The translations under genes were made by a program, and so were the position numbers. Below, one piece after another: positions 46,916 through 55,618 of a DNA stretch of 64,000 bases (positions within the stretch are counted from its first letter, which is position 1; each line of letters begins with the position of its first letter). The notes beneath the pieces are model-generated. The model did not search any database. It had not been told where the DNA came from and worked only from the letters and a program-made list of their open reading frames with translations. The DNA lies in NCBI RefSeq assembly GCF_027257975.1, contig NZ_JANZKX010000006.1:248001-312000 (forward strand), given 5' to 3'. Source of the DNA: Pelomonas sp. BJYL3. GTDB taxonomy: Bacteria; Pseudomonadota; Gammaproteobacteria; Burkholderiales; Burkholderiaceae_C.

Positions 46916-48735
46916 TAGGAGATCTCCATGATGCTGCGGCTCTGCGCAGTGGCCCCTTCCAGGGGTTCGTTGTCGAGGGCATGCATGCACGCCCAGGCCA
47001 GGTCGGCATGCCCGGTCTCTTCGCTGCGGCCTGCGTCATAGGTGACGCCGCGGCCGCTGGCTGTCAGCGTGCGGCGGATGGCCAGGAACGCATGGGCCAG
47101 GTCCACCCAGCTGGCATCGAACTCGATCCGGCCTTTGCTGATCACGCTCTTGGCCTTGAGCACCAGGCGCGTCTTCACGTCCAGCGAGTAGTTGATCGCC
47201 TTCGCGGCCGGATAGAACTTCTGGACGATCTGGTAGACCCCCTGCCCCAGCCCCGTCGTATCGATCCCGATGTGCTGGACATTGAAGCGCTCGGTGATCT
47301 TGCGGATGAACTCGGCCTGGGCCTCGAAGTCCATGCCCTTGAACTGATGGCGCTCCAGCACACGGAACTTCCCGCCTGGCGTGACCGGCGGCGCCAGGAC
47401 CACGCAGCCGGCCGTGTCGCCCGTGTGCGAGGGGTCATAGCCCACCCAGACGGGCCGATGACCATAGGGCCGCATCGAGAACGGCTTGACGTCGTCCCAG
47501 GCCTCCCAGCTGTCCACCATGCAGCGCTGCAGCTCGGACAGCGGAAACACGGAGAAGGTGTCGTCGATGAACCCGCACATGAGCAGGTTCTCGAATTCCT
47601 CGCTGGTGTACTCCAGGCGCAGTTCGTCAATGTCGAATAGGTCGCAGCCGCTGTTGGCGGCGTCGATGATGTTGACGATGTTGCGCCAGACCTTGTCCTC
47701 ACCCGTGAACCCGCCGCCGCCCAGGCGGTCATGGCTGAGATCGAAGGGCACGCGGTCATTGCGAGCGCGCCGCTTGTTGAACTTCTCGCCGCTCCAGTAT
47801 TGGTAGGCCTGGTGCTGGATCGAGCTGGGCGTGCTGAAGTAGGTCTTGCGCCATTGCTTGTGCATGGCCATGCCCGAGGCGACCTTGTTCAGCTCTTCAA
47901 AGCGATGAGTCCAGAAGAACTCGTCGAAGTAGAAGTTGCCGTGGTAGCCCTGAGCCGTGCGCGCATTGGTGCCGAGAAAGTAGATGTGCGCGCCGTTGCT
48001 CAGCACGATGGGGTCGCCGCTGAGCTCTACGCCGCATGAGTCCTTCGCGAACTGCAGGATGTACTGCTTGAAGATGTGGGCCTGGGCCTTGCTGGCCGAC
48101 AGGAAGATCTGATTGCGGCCGGTCTCGATGGCATCGGCCAGGGCCTCGCGGGCGAAGTACCAAGTGGCGCCGATCTGTCGCGACTTCAGGATCATGCGCG
48201 TTCGCAGATGGCTGTTGCGCAGCCAGACCTTCTGATAGCCGAACAGCGAATCCTTGAACGCGTCCAGCAGCTTCTCGTGCTGCTCTTCGCTGAAGTGGTT
48301 GCGCTCGGGCTTCTTCTTCGGGCCTTCGTTGCGTCGCTCGATATTGGGATTGAGATCGGCTTCCTTTCCGGTCCTCTCGTACTTGCGCACGCGCGCCAAG
48401 CGCTCGATCTGGCGGCCCAGCAGGTCGATCTCCTTGAAGTCGCCGCCGGTCTTTCCGTCCTTGGCGATCAGCTGGACCAGGCGGGTTTCAAGAGCGCCTT
48501 CAACACGTTCGACGGGCTGGGCCTTGTCCCAGTCCTCGGCGTCCTTCCAGCCCTGCACGGTCGAGCGGGGCTCGCCGATGAACTCGGCGATGGAGGAGAT
48601 GCGCCAGCCCTGCCAGTACAGGTGGCGGGCGCTGCGGCGCTTGTCAGCAATGACGCCATCGGCGGGCCGCTCGCGCGCATCCGGGCGCGGCGCGGCGACC
48701 TGCGACGGCGGGTCTTCAATGGCTTGCGGAGTCAT
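46915..48735 (-). CDS. phage terminase large (ATPase) subunit (P2 gpP-like)
   Basis: 606 residues. Packages DNA into proheads. An N-terminal HTH-like region (GWRISSIAEFIGEPRSTVQGWK) is followed by the ATPase with LKSRQIGATWYFA and FYFDEFFWTHRFEELNKVA as Walker A/B-like strings, and a nuclease-type C-terminal domain with YDPSHTGDTAGCVVLAPP and GIDTTGLGQGV. Start at ATG 48735 (MTPQAIED); an upstream in-frame extension reaches into the divergent promoter region and was not used. Confidence 0.95.
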   Translation of the reverse strand: MTPQAIEDPPSQVAAPRPDARERPADGVIADKRRSARHLYWQGWRISSIAEFIGEPRSTVQGWKDAEDWDKAQPVERVEGALETRLVQLIAKDGKTGGDFKEIDLLGRQIERLARVRKYERTGKEADLNPNIERRNEGPKKKPERNHFSEEQHEKLLDAFKDSLFGYQKVWLRNSHLRTRMILKSRQIGATWYFAREALADAIETGRNQIFLSASKAQAHIFKQYILQFAKDSCGVELSGDPIVLSNGAHIYFLGTNARTAQGYHGNFYFDEFFWTHRFEELNKVASGMAMHKQWRKTYFSTPSSIQHQAYQYWSGEKFNKRRARNDRVPFDLSHDRLGGGGFTGEDKVWRNIVNIIDAANSGCDLFDIDELRLEYTSEEFENLLMCGFIDDTFSVFPLSELQRCMVDSWEAWDDVKPFSMRPYGHRPVWVGYDPSHTGDTAGCVVLAPPVTPGGKFRVLERHQFKGMDFEAQAEFIRKITERFNVQHIGIDTTGLGQGVYQIVQKFYPAAKAINYSLDVKTRLVLKAKSVISKGRIEFDASWVDLAHAFLAIRRTLTASGRGVTYDAGRSEETGHADLAWACMHALDNEPLEGATAQSRSIMEIS

Positions 48736-48881
48736 GGCCCCGAGGGTATGGGCGCATGCCCGCGCGCGCGATAGGCGTCGGTGCATGTGAGACGTTACCG
48801 GCGCCCGGCAAACCTGCAACGCGTTGAAAGCGAGGGCCGCACCACAGACCATGGCAACACCAGCAACCTGCCCCGTTCGCC
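48736..48881. promoter_or_regulatory. divergent promoter region of the phage late genes
   Basis: 146 bases between the leftward terminase and the rightward scaffold gene. In P2 this place holds the two Ogr-controlled late promoters. No clear TGT-N12-ACA site or other standard promoter was found. Confidence 0.4.
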
Positions 48882-49712
48882 ATGTCCATCAAGTCCAAGA
48901 AATTCCGCGTCGCCACTGAGGGCGCGACCACCGACGGCCGCAACATCGAGCGCTCCTGGCTCGTGCAGGCGGCCAAGAACTACAACCCGAAGACCTTCGG
49001 GGCGCGCGTGAACATGGAGCACCTGCGCAGCATCTATCCCGACAGTGCTTTCCGCAGCTACGGCGACATCGTGTCGGTCGAGGCCAAGGAAGAGGACGGC
49101 AAGATGCGTCTCTACGCCGAGATCGCGCCGCTGCCCGAGCTGGTCCAGCTCAGCAAGGCCGGCCAGAAGATCTACACCAGCATCGAACTCAACCCGAAGT
49201 TCGCCGACACCGGCGAGGCCTATCTCGTCGGCCTGGCCGTCACGGACAACCCGGCCAGCCTTGGCACTGAGATGCTGAGCTTCGCCGCCCAGAACCCGAA
49301 GGCGAGCCCCTTTGCCTCGCGCAAATCGCATCCCGACGCCCTCTTCTCCGAGGCCGTCGAGATCGAACTGGCATTCGACGAGGAGGCCGAAGACGGCGGC
49401 AAGTTCTCCGCCAAGCTGCGCGAGATCCTGGGCAAATTCAGCAGCAAGGCCAAGGGCGACGACGCCCGCATGGGCGAGGTCGTGGCCGTGCTGGAGGAAG
49501 TCGCCGACACCGTCGCCGCGCAGGACGCCGCGTTCTCGGCTCAGGCCAAGCGAACCGACACGATGGGCAGGGAACTGGCCGAGCTGAAGAAGTCCTTCGG
49601 CGAAATGAAAGTCATCGTCGACAAGATCGACAAGACCCCGGCGCCCGGCTACACGCAGCGCCCGCCGGCCACTGGCAGCAACCCCAACGGCGCCGCGCAG
49701 ACCGACTGCTGA
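48882..49712 (+). CDS. capsid scaffolding protein/protease (P2 gpO-like)
   Basis: 276 residues. Scaffold with an N-terminal serine protease domain that matures the capsid. Starts SKKFRVATEGATTDGRNIERSWL, with NPKTFGARVNMEHLRSIYPDS and YTSIELNPKFADTGEAYLVGLAVTDNPASLG (residues about 100-130) typical of gpO. A helical C-terminal region acts as scaffold and the end is Pro-rich. First rightward late gene. Confidence 0.95.
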   Translation: MSIKSKKFRVATEGATTDGRNIERSWLVQAAKNYNPKTFGARVNMEHLRSIYPDSAFRSYGDIVSVEAKEEDGKMRLYAEIAPLPELVQLSKAGQKIYTSIELNPKFADTGEAYLVGLAVTDNPASLGTEMLSFAAQNPKASPFASRKSHPDALFSEAVEIELAFDEEAEDGGKFSAKLREILGKFSSKAKGDDARMGEVVAVLEEVADTVAAQDAAFSAQAKRTDTMGRELAELKKSFGEMKVIVDKIDKTPAPGYTQRPPATGSNPNGAAQTDC

Positions 49713-49747
49713 GCCCTTCTCCGAGAACCCACGCACACAGGAAACCC

Positions 49748-50752
49748 ATGCGCAACGCTACCCGTCTCGCCTTCACCGCCTACCTGGAACGCATCGCGCA
49801 GCTCAGCGCGGTGGCCAGTGCCACGCACACCTTCGCCGTCGACCCCACCATCCAGCAGACGCTGGAAACCAAGATCCAAGAGTCGAGCGATTTCCTCAAA
49901 CGCGTCAACGTCATGCCCGTCGACGAGATGGAAGGCGCCAAGCTCGGCCTGGGCATCAGCGGTCCCATCGCCAGCCGCACCAACACCGCCGTGAAGGACC
50001 GCGCCACGCGTGACCTGTCGGCGCTCGACGAGCACCGCTACAAGTGCGCGAAGACCAATTTCGACACGCACCTGGGCTATGCCAAGCTCGACGCCTGGGC
50101 CAAGTTCCCGGACTTCCAGAACCGCATCCGCGACGCGATCCTCACGCGGCAGGCCCTGGACCGCATCATGATCGGCTTCAACGGCACGAGCGTGGCGGCG
50201 GAGACCGATCCGGTCGCCAACCCGCTGCTGCAGGACGTGAACATCGGCTGGCTTCAGCACATGCGCGTCGATGCGCCCTCGCGCGTGATGAAGCAGGGCT
50301 CGGTCGCAGGCAAGGTCCGCATCGGAGCTGGCGGCGATTACAAGAACCTGGATGCAGCCGTCTTCGACGCCGTGCAGCTGCTCGACCCCTGGTACCAGCA
50401 GGACCCCGGCCTGGTCGCCATCCTGGGCCGCGATCTGATGCACGACAAGCTGTTCCCGCTGGTCAACGATACGAAGGACCCGACCGAAAGCCTGGCGGCC
50501 GATGTCATCCTGTCGCAGAAGCGTGTCGGCGGCCTGGCAGGCGCCACGGTGCCCTTCATGCCGCCGAATGCGATCCTGATCACCCGCTTCGACAACCTTT
50601 CGATTTACTTCCAGGAAGGCGCCCGCCGCCGCCGCGTCGAGGACAACGCCAAGCGCGACCGCATCGAGAACTACGAGTCCTCGAACGACGCCTTCGTGGT
50701 CGAGGACTACGGCATGGCCGCGCTGGTCGAGAACATCGAGTTTGTGGACTGA
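49748..50752 (+). CDS. major capsid protein (P2 gpN-like)
   Basis: 334 residues. HK97-fold head protein. RNATRLAFTAYLERIAQLS at the start, then FAVDPTIQQTLETKIQESSDFLKRVNV and LGRDLMHDKLFPLVN are P2 gpN strings. No signal or membrane segment. 35 bases after gpO with a CAGGAAAC ribosome site. Confidence 0.97.
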   Translation: MRNATRLAFTAYLERIAQLSAVASATHTFAVDPTIQQTLETKIQESSDFLKRVNVMPVDEMEGAKLGLGISGPIASRTNTAVKDRATRDLSALDEHRYKCAKTNFDTHLGYAKLDAWAKFPDFQNRIRDAILTRQALDRIMIGFNGTSVAAETDPVANPLLQDVNIGWLQHMRVDAPSRVMKQGSVAGKVRIGAGGDYKNLDAAVFDAVQLLDPWYQQDPGLVAILGRDLMHDKLFPLVNDTKDPTESLAADVILSQKRVGGLAGATVPFMPPNAILITRFDNLSIYFQEGARRRRVEDNAKRDRIENYESSNDAFVVEDYGMAALVENIEFVD

Positions 50753-50754
50753 CC

Positions 50755-51462
50755 ATGGCAATGAGTCCCGCACGCGCGCATCGGGCGCGCATGCTCGCGG
50801 CCCAGGCCGCCGCCGCTTCCCCGGCGGGTGGCGAGGTCCTGGGCGGCGAGTACGAGCTGATGCTGGCCCAGCTGGTGGAACACCGCCGTCAGCTGAAGGA
50901 CATCCAGTCCATCGAGCGCAAGATCGAGGCCAAGCGGCAGTTCTTGCCGATCTACAAGGCCTGGGTCGAAAGCGCGGTCGAGCATGGCAACGGCGCGCAG
51001 GACCAGGTGCTCATGACGGTGCTGGTCTGGCTGATCGACGTGGGCGAGTACACCGATGCGCTGGCCATCGCAGCGTATGCGATGGAGCACGGCCTGCAGA
51101 TGCCTGACCAGTACGACCGCAACCTGCCCACGGTCTTGCTGGACGAGATCGGCGGTGCTGCGCTGTCCGGCAAGCTCGAACCACAGCGCGCCGTCCTGGT
51201 GCTGAATGTCGTCGCCGAGCTGACCGCCGACAGCGACACACCCGACCAGGCACGTGCCAAGCTGCACAAGGCCCTTGGCTACGCCCATATGGGCCGGCTG
51301 GGCGCCGGCGAAGTGGACGTGAGCCAACTGGATCCGATCAAGGCACGGATCGCCCTGGACCAATGTCGCCGCGCCTACGAGCTCTTCGACGGCGTAGGCG
51401 TGAAGAAGGACATAGAGCGCTTGGAGCGCCGGCTGAAGCACGCCGGCGAGCCTGACGCCTGA
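50755..51462 (+). CDS. terminase small (endonuclease) subunit (P2 gpM-like)
   Basis: 235 residues. MSPARAHRARMLAAQAAA is the typical start, followed by MLAQLVEHRRQLKDIQSIERKIEAKRQFLPIYKAWVE (residues about 38-75) and DVGEYTDALAIAAYAMEHGLQMP. Cuts cos sites and works with gpP. The end contains Ala/Glu-rich helices. Begins two bases after the capsid gene stop. Confidence 0.94.
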   Translation: MAMSPARAHRARMLAAQAAAASPAGGEVLGGEYELMLAQLVEHRRQLKDIQSIERKIEAKRQFLPIYKAWVESAVEHGNGAQDQVLMTVLVWLIDVGEYTDALAIAAYAMEHGLQMPDQYDRNLPTVLLDEIGGAALSGKLEPQRAVLVLNVVAELTADSDTPDQARAKLHKALGYAHMGRLGAGEVDVSQLDPIKARIALDQCRRAYELFDGVGVKKDIERLERRLKHAGEPDA

Positions 51463-51565
51463 ACGATTCCGGACCCCGGAACCCCGGCGGCTCGGGCTGA
51501 CGGCTGAAGGCCCCGGCCAGATGCCACGACGCCCGACCACCGCCGACCTATTCCCCGCTGCAGCC

Positions 51566-52036
51566 ATGAGCTTCCTCGGAACTGATACCGCACCCACCGC
51601 CGCCGACGAGGTCAGCCTCACGAACGATGGCTGGTTCCCGGCCATCGCATTGGCCGAGCTGCGCGCGGCCGTCCGCCTGGACGGCACCGTGACGCCCGCC
51701 CGGCTGCGCCACGCCGCAGTCAACGCCATGGCCAGCGTCAACGGCGAGCTGGCCAGCTACAAGGAAGCCCAGCTGCAAGCGGGCCACGCCGGCCTGGCCG
51801 ACGTGCCCGCGCCCCAGGTCGCTGGCGAGAGCGTGCAGCTGCAGCGCTACCGAAGGGCCGTCTACGCCTGCGTGCAGGCCGACCTGATCGAGCACTACCG
51901 CGACTTCGACACAACGGGCGCGGGCGACAAGGCAGCCGACAAGCTGGAGCTGCGCGTCCACGATCTGCGCCGCGACGTTCGCTGGGCCATCAGCGATCTG
52001 GTGGGCAGGCGCCGCACCACGGTGGAGCTGATCTGA
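51566..52036 (+). CDS. head completion/stabilisation protein (P2 gpL-like)
   Basis: 156 residues. SFLGTDTAPTAADEVSLTNDGWFPAI near the start and VRLDGTVTPARLRHAAVNAMASVN match gpL. ATG 51566 was chosen since homologues begin MSF-; an in-frame ATG 15 codons upstream would add an unusual tail. The last base of its stop is the first of the gpX start. Confidence 0.9.
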   Translation: MSFLGTDTAPTAADEVSLTNDGWFPAIALAELRAAVRLDGTVTPARLRHAAVNAMASVNGELASYKEAQLQAGHAGLADVPAPQVAGESVQLQRYRRAVYACVQADLIEHYRDFDTTGAGDKAADKLELRVHDLRRDVRWAISDLVGRRRTTVELI

Positions 52037-52236
52037 TGCAGGTCCGCACGCAGCAGCACGACACCGTCGACGGCCTGTGCTGGCGACACCTGGGCCGCAC
52101 CGATGGCGTCGTCGCAGAAACCCTCCGTATCAACCCGGGCCTGGCCGCCCAAGGGCCGCTGCTGCCCGCAGGCCTGGCCGTCGAGCTACCCGAGCCCTCC
52201 CCTGCGACGCGGCCGATGGTGCAGCTCTGGACATGA
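52036..52236 (+). CDS. tail protein X (P2 gpX-like)
   Basis: 66 residues with a LysM-like fold. VRTQQHDTVDGLCWRHLGRTDGVVAETLRINPGLA is the gpX signature (residues 3-37), and GLAVELPE the end of the family block. Overlaps gpL upstream and the putative holin downstream (ATGA). Confidence 0.93.
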   Translation: MQVRTQQHDTVDGLCWRHLGRTDGVVAETLRINPGLAAQGPLLPAGLAVELPEPSPATRPMVQLWT

Positions 52237-52484
52237 AAGTGACCATGAAGCAGGAGTTCAAAGACATCATCGTGCAGGGCCTCGTGGCCATGCCCACGAG
52301 CCTCTGGGCGCTCATCACGTCGCTGACCATGGCGCAGTGGATTGCGCTCATCCTGGGCGCGCTCCAGGCCGCGTACCTGGTGCGAAAGTGGTGGCGCGAG
52401 GAGACCGAGTGGGGCATCAAGCTGCGCAAGCTGACAGGCCACAAGCCGACCCGCGACAGCGTGCTGCCGGAGCTGGAATCATGA
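52233..52484 (+). CDS. putative phage holin
   Basis: 83 residues. One clear membrane segment (LTMAQWIALILGALQAAYLV) and possibly a second, weaker one before it (LVAMPTSLWALITS); a charged C terminus follows. Size, topology and place between gpX and the endolysin suggest a holin; P2 itself has a three-helix holin (gpY) here. Starts in ATGA overlap with gpX and overlaps the endolysin start in the same way. Confidence 0.65.
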   Translation: MKVTMKQEFKDIIVQGLVAMPTSLWALITSLTMAQWIALILGALQAAYLVRKWWREETEWGIKLRKLTGHKPTRDSVLPELES

Positions 52485-53053
52485 GCCGCATGCGCGTTGC
52501 CATCGGCTCGCTGACGCTGAGCGCCGCGGCGCTGGTCGGTCTGGCCGCCAATGAGGGCTACTCCGAGCAGGCAGCCATTCCTGTGAAGGGCGACGTGCCC
52601 ACGATGGGCTTCGGCAGCACCACGCACGAGGACGGCAGGGCCGTGCAGCTCGGCGACCGGACCACGCCTGTGAAGGCCTTGCAGCGCACGCTGGCCTACA
52701 CCCAGAAGGCCGAAGCGGGCTTCAAGGCCTGCATCGACGTGCCGCTGCATCAGGGCGAGTTCGACCTGTACCTGGACTTCGCGTACCAGTACGGCATGCC
52801 GACGCTCTGCAGCTCGACCATCGCCGAGCACCTGCGTGCGCAGCGATATGTGCAGGCCTGCGGCGCGCTGCTCGACTACCGCTTCATGACGTCGCCCGTA
52901 CCACACGAGGGCTGGGAGGTCACCAAGCGCGATGACAAGGGCCGGCCTGTCCGCTGGAGCTTTGACTGCTCGACGCCAGGAAACAAGATCTGCCGCGGCG
53001 TCTGGACCCGCCAGCAGGAACGCCACCAGAAGTGCATGGAGATGCAGGGATGA
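52481..53053 (+). CDS. endolysin, lysozyme with signal-anchor (GH24-like)
   Basis: 190 residues. The N-terminal hydrophobic segment IGSLTLSAAALVGLAA, rich in Ala/Gly/Ser, resembles a signal-arrest-release (SAR) anchor. The catalytic region is NEGYSEQAAIPVKGDVPTMGFG, with Glu, Asp and Thr of a lysozyme triad. Cleaves murein at late infection. Cys residues in the C-terminal part (CIDVP, CGALL, CSTPGNKICRG) may control activation, as in other SAR endolysins. Start in ATGA overlap. Confidence 0.9.
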   Translation: MSRMRVAIGSLTLSAAALVGLAANEGYSEQAAIPVKGDVPTMGFGSTTHEDGRAVQLGDRTTPVKALQRTLAYTQKAEAGFKACIDVPLHQGEFDLYLDFAYQYGMPTLCSSTIAEHLRAQRYVQACGALLDYRFMTSPVPHEGWEVTKRDDKGRPVRWSFDCSTPGNKICRGVWTRQQERHQKCMEMQG

Positions 53054-53604
53054 GCCGCATTGCTGATGGCCTGCTGCTGCTCGCTGCCGTTGCCCTCGCC
53101 TTCTGGATGGGCTCGCTGCTTGGTCAGGCCAAAGGGGGCGCCGAGCAGCAGCTGGTGGCCGATCAGCGCGAGCGCAGCGTTTCGGAGCAGCACGCAGCCG
53201 CATTGGCCACCGCGAACGCGCGCAACCGTGCAGCCGAGGCCTCGCTGCGCATTGACCTGGCCAAACAGGCCAAGAACTTCAAGAGAGCCCTGGACGATGA
53301 GAAAGCCCATAAAGATAGTCTTCTGTACGGCCTGCGTTACGGCGCTGTCCGCTTGTCAGTCCCTGTCCTCGGTACCAGCACCGGTCAGGCTTGTGGAGCC
53401 CACGCCAATGGAGATCCCGGAGCTACCGGAGGAGATTGGCACGAAGCGCGAGCCGAACTTGCTCCACAGGCTGCTGCGGACCTTGTCAGCATCGCCCACG
53501 AAGGCAACGCCGCCATCCACCAGCTCAATGCCTGCATCGACCGCTACAACGCCGTGAGGGCGCGATTCAACGCACTGCTGCCGGCCCATGCTCAAGCCCA
53601 ATAG
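53050..53604 (+). CDS. inner-membrane spanin (LysB/Rz-like)
   Basis: 184 residues. One N-terminal membrane helix (GLLLLAAVALAFWMGSLLG) followed by a long Ala/Glu/Gln-rich coiled coil, as in Rz/LysB. The region after residue 85 is encoded in the same DNA as the o-spanin. Start in ATGA overlap with the endolysin, and it ends 14 bases into the gpR gene. Confidence 0.82.
   Translation: MSRIADGLLLLAAVALAFWMGSLLGQAKGGAEQQLVADQRERSVSEQHAAALATANARNRAAEASLRIDLAKQAKNFKRALDDEKAHKDSLLYGLRYGAVRLSVPVLGTSTGQACGAHANGDPGATGGDWHEARAELAPQAAADLVSIAHEGNAAIHQLNACIDRYNAVRARFNALLPAHAQAQ
53297..53557 (+). CDS. outer-membrane spanin (LysC/Rz1-like), nested in the i-spanin gene
   Basis: 86 residues in another frame inside the LysB-like gene. 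MRKPIKIVFCTACVTALSAC is a lipoprotein signal with lipobox LSAC and the mature part starts QSLSSVPAPVRLVEPTP, Pro-rich like other o-spanins. Fully nested gene pairs of this kind are usual in P2-like and lambda-like phages. The 3' part of the reading frame extends to 53557. Supported by both signal and position. Confidence 0.85.
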   Translation: MRKPIKIVFCTACVTALSACQSLSSVPAPVRLVEPTPMEIPELPEEIGTKREPNLLHRLLRTLSASPTKATPPSTSSMPASTATTP

Positions 53605-54091
53605 CCTGCGCCAGCACCTGGTCTCGGCAGTGCCAGAGCTCAAGCGTGACCCAGACAAGCTCTCGATCCACATCACCGAGGGCAAGCTGGCAACGACGGC
53701 TGCCGGGTCGCTGTCATTCGAGTACCGCTACACGCTGAACCTGATCCTGCTGGACTACGGCGGCCACGCCGACGCCATCATGGTGCCGGTGCTGGCCTGG
53801 CTCCGCGTGCATCAGCCCGAGATCGCAGACAACCCTGAGCTGCGCGACAAGGCTGTGCGCTTCGCGGTCGAGTTTCTGAACACCAAGACGGTGGACCTGT
53901 CCGTAGAAATCGACCTCACCGAACGTGTGATCGTGAAGCGCCGCGCGGGCACACCCGAGGGCGGGCCGCAGGCCTTCGACGTGAAGCACGTCGACGAACC
54001 GCCACACCTGGGCATCCAGCCAGCCGGCGAGCGCTGGGAGTTCTACCTGCGCGAGCAACTGCTGGCCGCCTGGGACTACGACCCTCGCTGA
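53588..54091 (+). CDS. tail completion protein (P2 gpR-like)
   Basis: 167 residues. LKPNSLRQHLVSAVPELKRDPDKLSIHITEGKL at the start and DYGGHADAIMVPVLAWLRVHQPE are gpR strings. Required to finish tail tips or head joining. Its stop overlaps the start of the gpS-like gene (TGATG). Confidence 0.93.
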   Translation: MLKPNSLRQHLVSAVPELKRDPDKLSIHITEGKLATTAAGSLSFEYRYTLNLILLDYGGHADAIMVPVLAWLRVHQPEIADNPELRDKAVRFAVEFLNTKTVDLSVEIDLTERVIVKRRAGTPEGGPQAFDVKHVDEPPHLGIQPAGERWEFYLREQLLAAWDYDPR

Positions 54092-54540
54092 TGGACGATC
54101 TGCAGCAGCTCGACGACTGGCTGGCGCCGCTGCTGGCCAAGCTCACTCCGGCCAAGCGTCGCACGCTGGCTCGCGAGATCGCACGGGACCTGCGGCGGCG
54201 CCAGCAACAGCGCATCGCGGCCCAGCAGAACCCTGACGGCAGCAGCTACGTGCCACGCAAGCCACTGCTGAGGGATCGCAAGGGACAGATCCGCCGGCGC
54301 GCCATGTTCGGGAAGATCCGGCAGGCCAGCTACCTGAAGGCCCAGGCCACGCCGGACGAGGCCTCCGTGGGATTTTCCGGACGCGTCGCTCGAATCGCCT
54401 CAGTCCACCAGCTGGGGCTGCGGGACCGCGTGCGGCCTGATGGCCCAGAGCACACCTATCCGCAGCGCCGCCTGCTCGGTCTTGCTCCCGACGAAGTCGA
54501 GGGCTTGCGGGACCATATCCTCCGGTTCCTGAGCCAGTGA
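54091..54540 (+). CDS. tail completion/virion morphogenesis protein (P2 gpS-like)
   Basis: 149 residues. LDDWLAPLLAKLTPAKRRTLAREIARDLRRRQQQRIAAQ and the following PDGSSYVPRK and AMFGKIRQASYLKA match gpS (stated as residues 5-75). Rich in Arg. Ends 91 bases before gpV; that gap holds only a CCGGAGCGACCCGG-like GC stretch and no gene. Confidence 0.92.
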   Translation: MDDLQQLDDWLAPLLAKLTPAKRRTLAREIARDLRRRQQQRIAAQQNPDGSSYVPRKPLLRDRKGQIRRRAMFGKIRQASYLKAQATPDEASVGFSGRVARIASVHQLGLRDRVRPDGPEHTYPQRRLLGLAPDEVEGLRDHILRFLSQ

Positions 54541-54631
54541 TGGGTGCTCCCCAGCTTGCTCCGGGATTGCTCGCCCCGGAGCGACCCGGCCTGACTCGCC
54601 TCGCGCGAGAGGGGCCGGCACCATTGCTGAC

Positions 54632-55255
54632 ATGGAAACCCCGCATGTCAGCGAGCTGATCCGCCGCATCGAGAACCTCCTGCGCCTGGGCACCATCGCG
54701 CGCGTGAACGCGAAGGGCTACAGGGTTCGCGTGACGGCCGGCGGCCTTGTCTCCAACTGGCTGCCTTGGGTGGCACTGCGCGCAGGTACCACTCGCAAGT
54801 GGTCGCCTCCCACGGTAGGCGAGCAGTGCCTGCTACTGAGCCCCGGCGGTGACTTGGTCAACGGCGTGGTCCTCGTGGGCATCTTCAGCGCCGAGGTTCC
54901 GCCCAACGACAACCGCGCCAACACTGAGGCCACGCATTACCCGGACGGCACATATCACGAGTACGACCACGAGGCGCACCGCGACCTGCTGCGATGCGTC
55001 GGCGATGTCCTGCGCCAGGTCGAGGGCAGCATCACGCACGAGGCCAAGGGCGCGATCACGCACCAGGCGGACGGTTCGATCCTGATCGAGTCCAAGGCGT
55101 CCATTACTCTGAAAGTCGGCGATTCCCGGATCGTGCTGACGCCGAGTGGCATCACGGCCGACCCGGACATCGTAGGCGGTGGCCACGTGAGCCTGGTCAA
55201 TCACAAGCACACAAAGGTCTCGCTCGGCAACGATGTGTCGGGCAAGCCCCTATGA
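54632..55255 (+). CDS. baseplate spike protein (P2 gpV-like)
   Basis: 207 residues. Central spike at the tail tip. N-terminal OB-like region with LIRRIENLLRLGTIARVN and LVSNWLPWVALRAGTTRKW; the C-terminal beta-helix has the repeats GSITHEAKGAITHQADGSI and the tip GGGHVSLVNHKHTK with His residues that usually bind iron. Stop overlaps the gpW start (ATGA). Confidence 0.95.
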   Translation: METPHVSELIRRIENLLRLGTIARVNAKGYRVRVTAGGLVSNWLPWVALRAGTTRKWSPPTVGEQCLLLSPGGDLVNGVVLVGIFSAEVPPNDNRANTEATHYPDGTYHEYDHEAHRDLLRCVGDVLRQVEGSITHEAKGAITHQADGSILIESKASITLKVGDSRIVLTPSGITADPDIVGGGHVSLVNHKHTKVSLGNDVSGKPL

Positions 55256-55614
55256 GCGGCATGAACCGCAGCGGCGGCCGCGCCGTCGAGGGCATCGAGC
55301 ACCTGCGCCAGAGCATCGGCGACATCCTGTCGACGCCCATCGGCAGCCGCATCGCACGCCGCACCTACGGCAGCTTGCTGCCCGAGTTGATCGACCAGCC
55401 AGACAACGGGACCACGCGGGTGCGCATGTGCGCCGCCACCGCCGGTGCGCTCATGCGCTGGGAACCCCGCATCCGCGTCTCGCGCATCACCTTGGAGCGT
55501 GGCGACCGCCCCGGCCAGGTGTTGCTTGACCTGGCCGGCCTCTACATCCCCCGCGGCGGCCCCGAGCAGGCGCTGCAGATCCACATCCCGCTGCAGCTGC
55601 GCGCTGCCGTCTGA
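55252..55614 (+). CDS. baseplate wedge protein (P2 gpW-like, gp25 family)
   Basis: 120 residues. The gp25-like core is GIEHLRQSIGDILSTPIGSRIARRTYGSLLPELIDQP (residues about 15-52) with TLERGDRPGQVLLDLAGLYI. Start overlaps gpV, and the next gene starts five bases after. Confidence 0.95.
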   Translation: MSGMNRSGGRAVEGIEHLRQSIGDILSTPIGSRIARRTYGSLLPELIDQPDNGTTRVRMCAATAGALMRWEPRIRVSRITLERGDRPGQVLLDLAGLYIPRGGPEQALQIHIPLQLRAAV

Positions 55615-55618
55615 AGCC

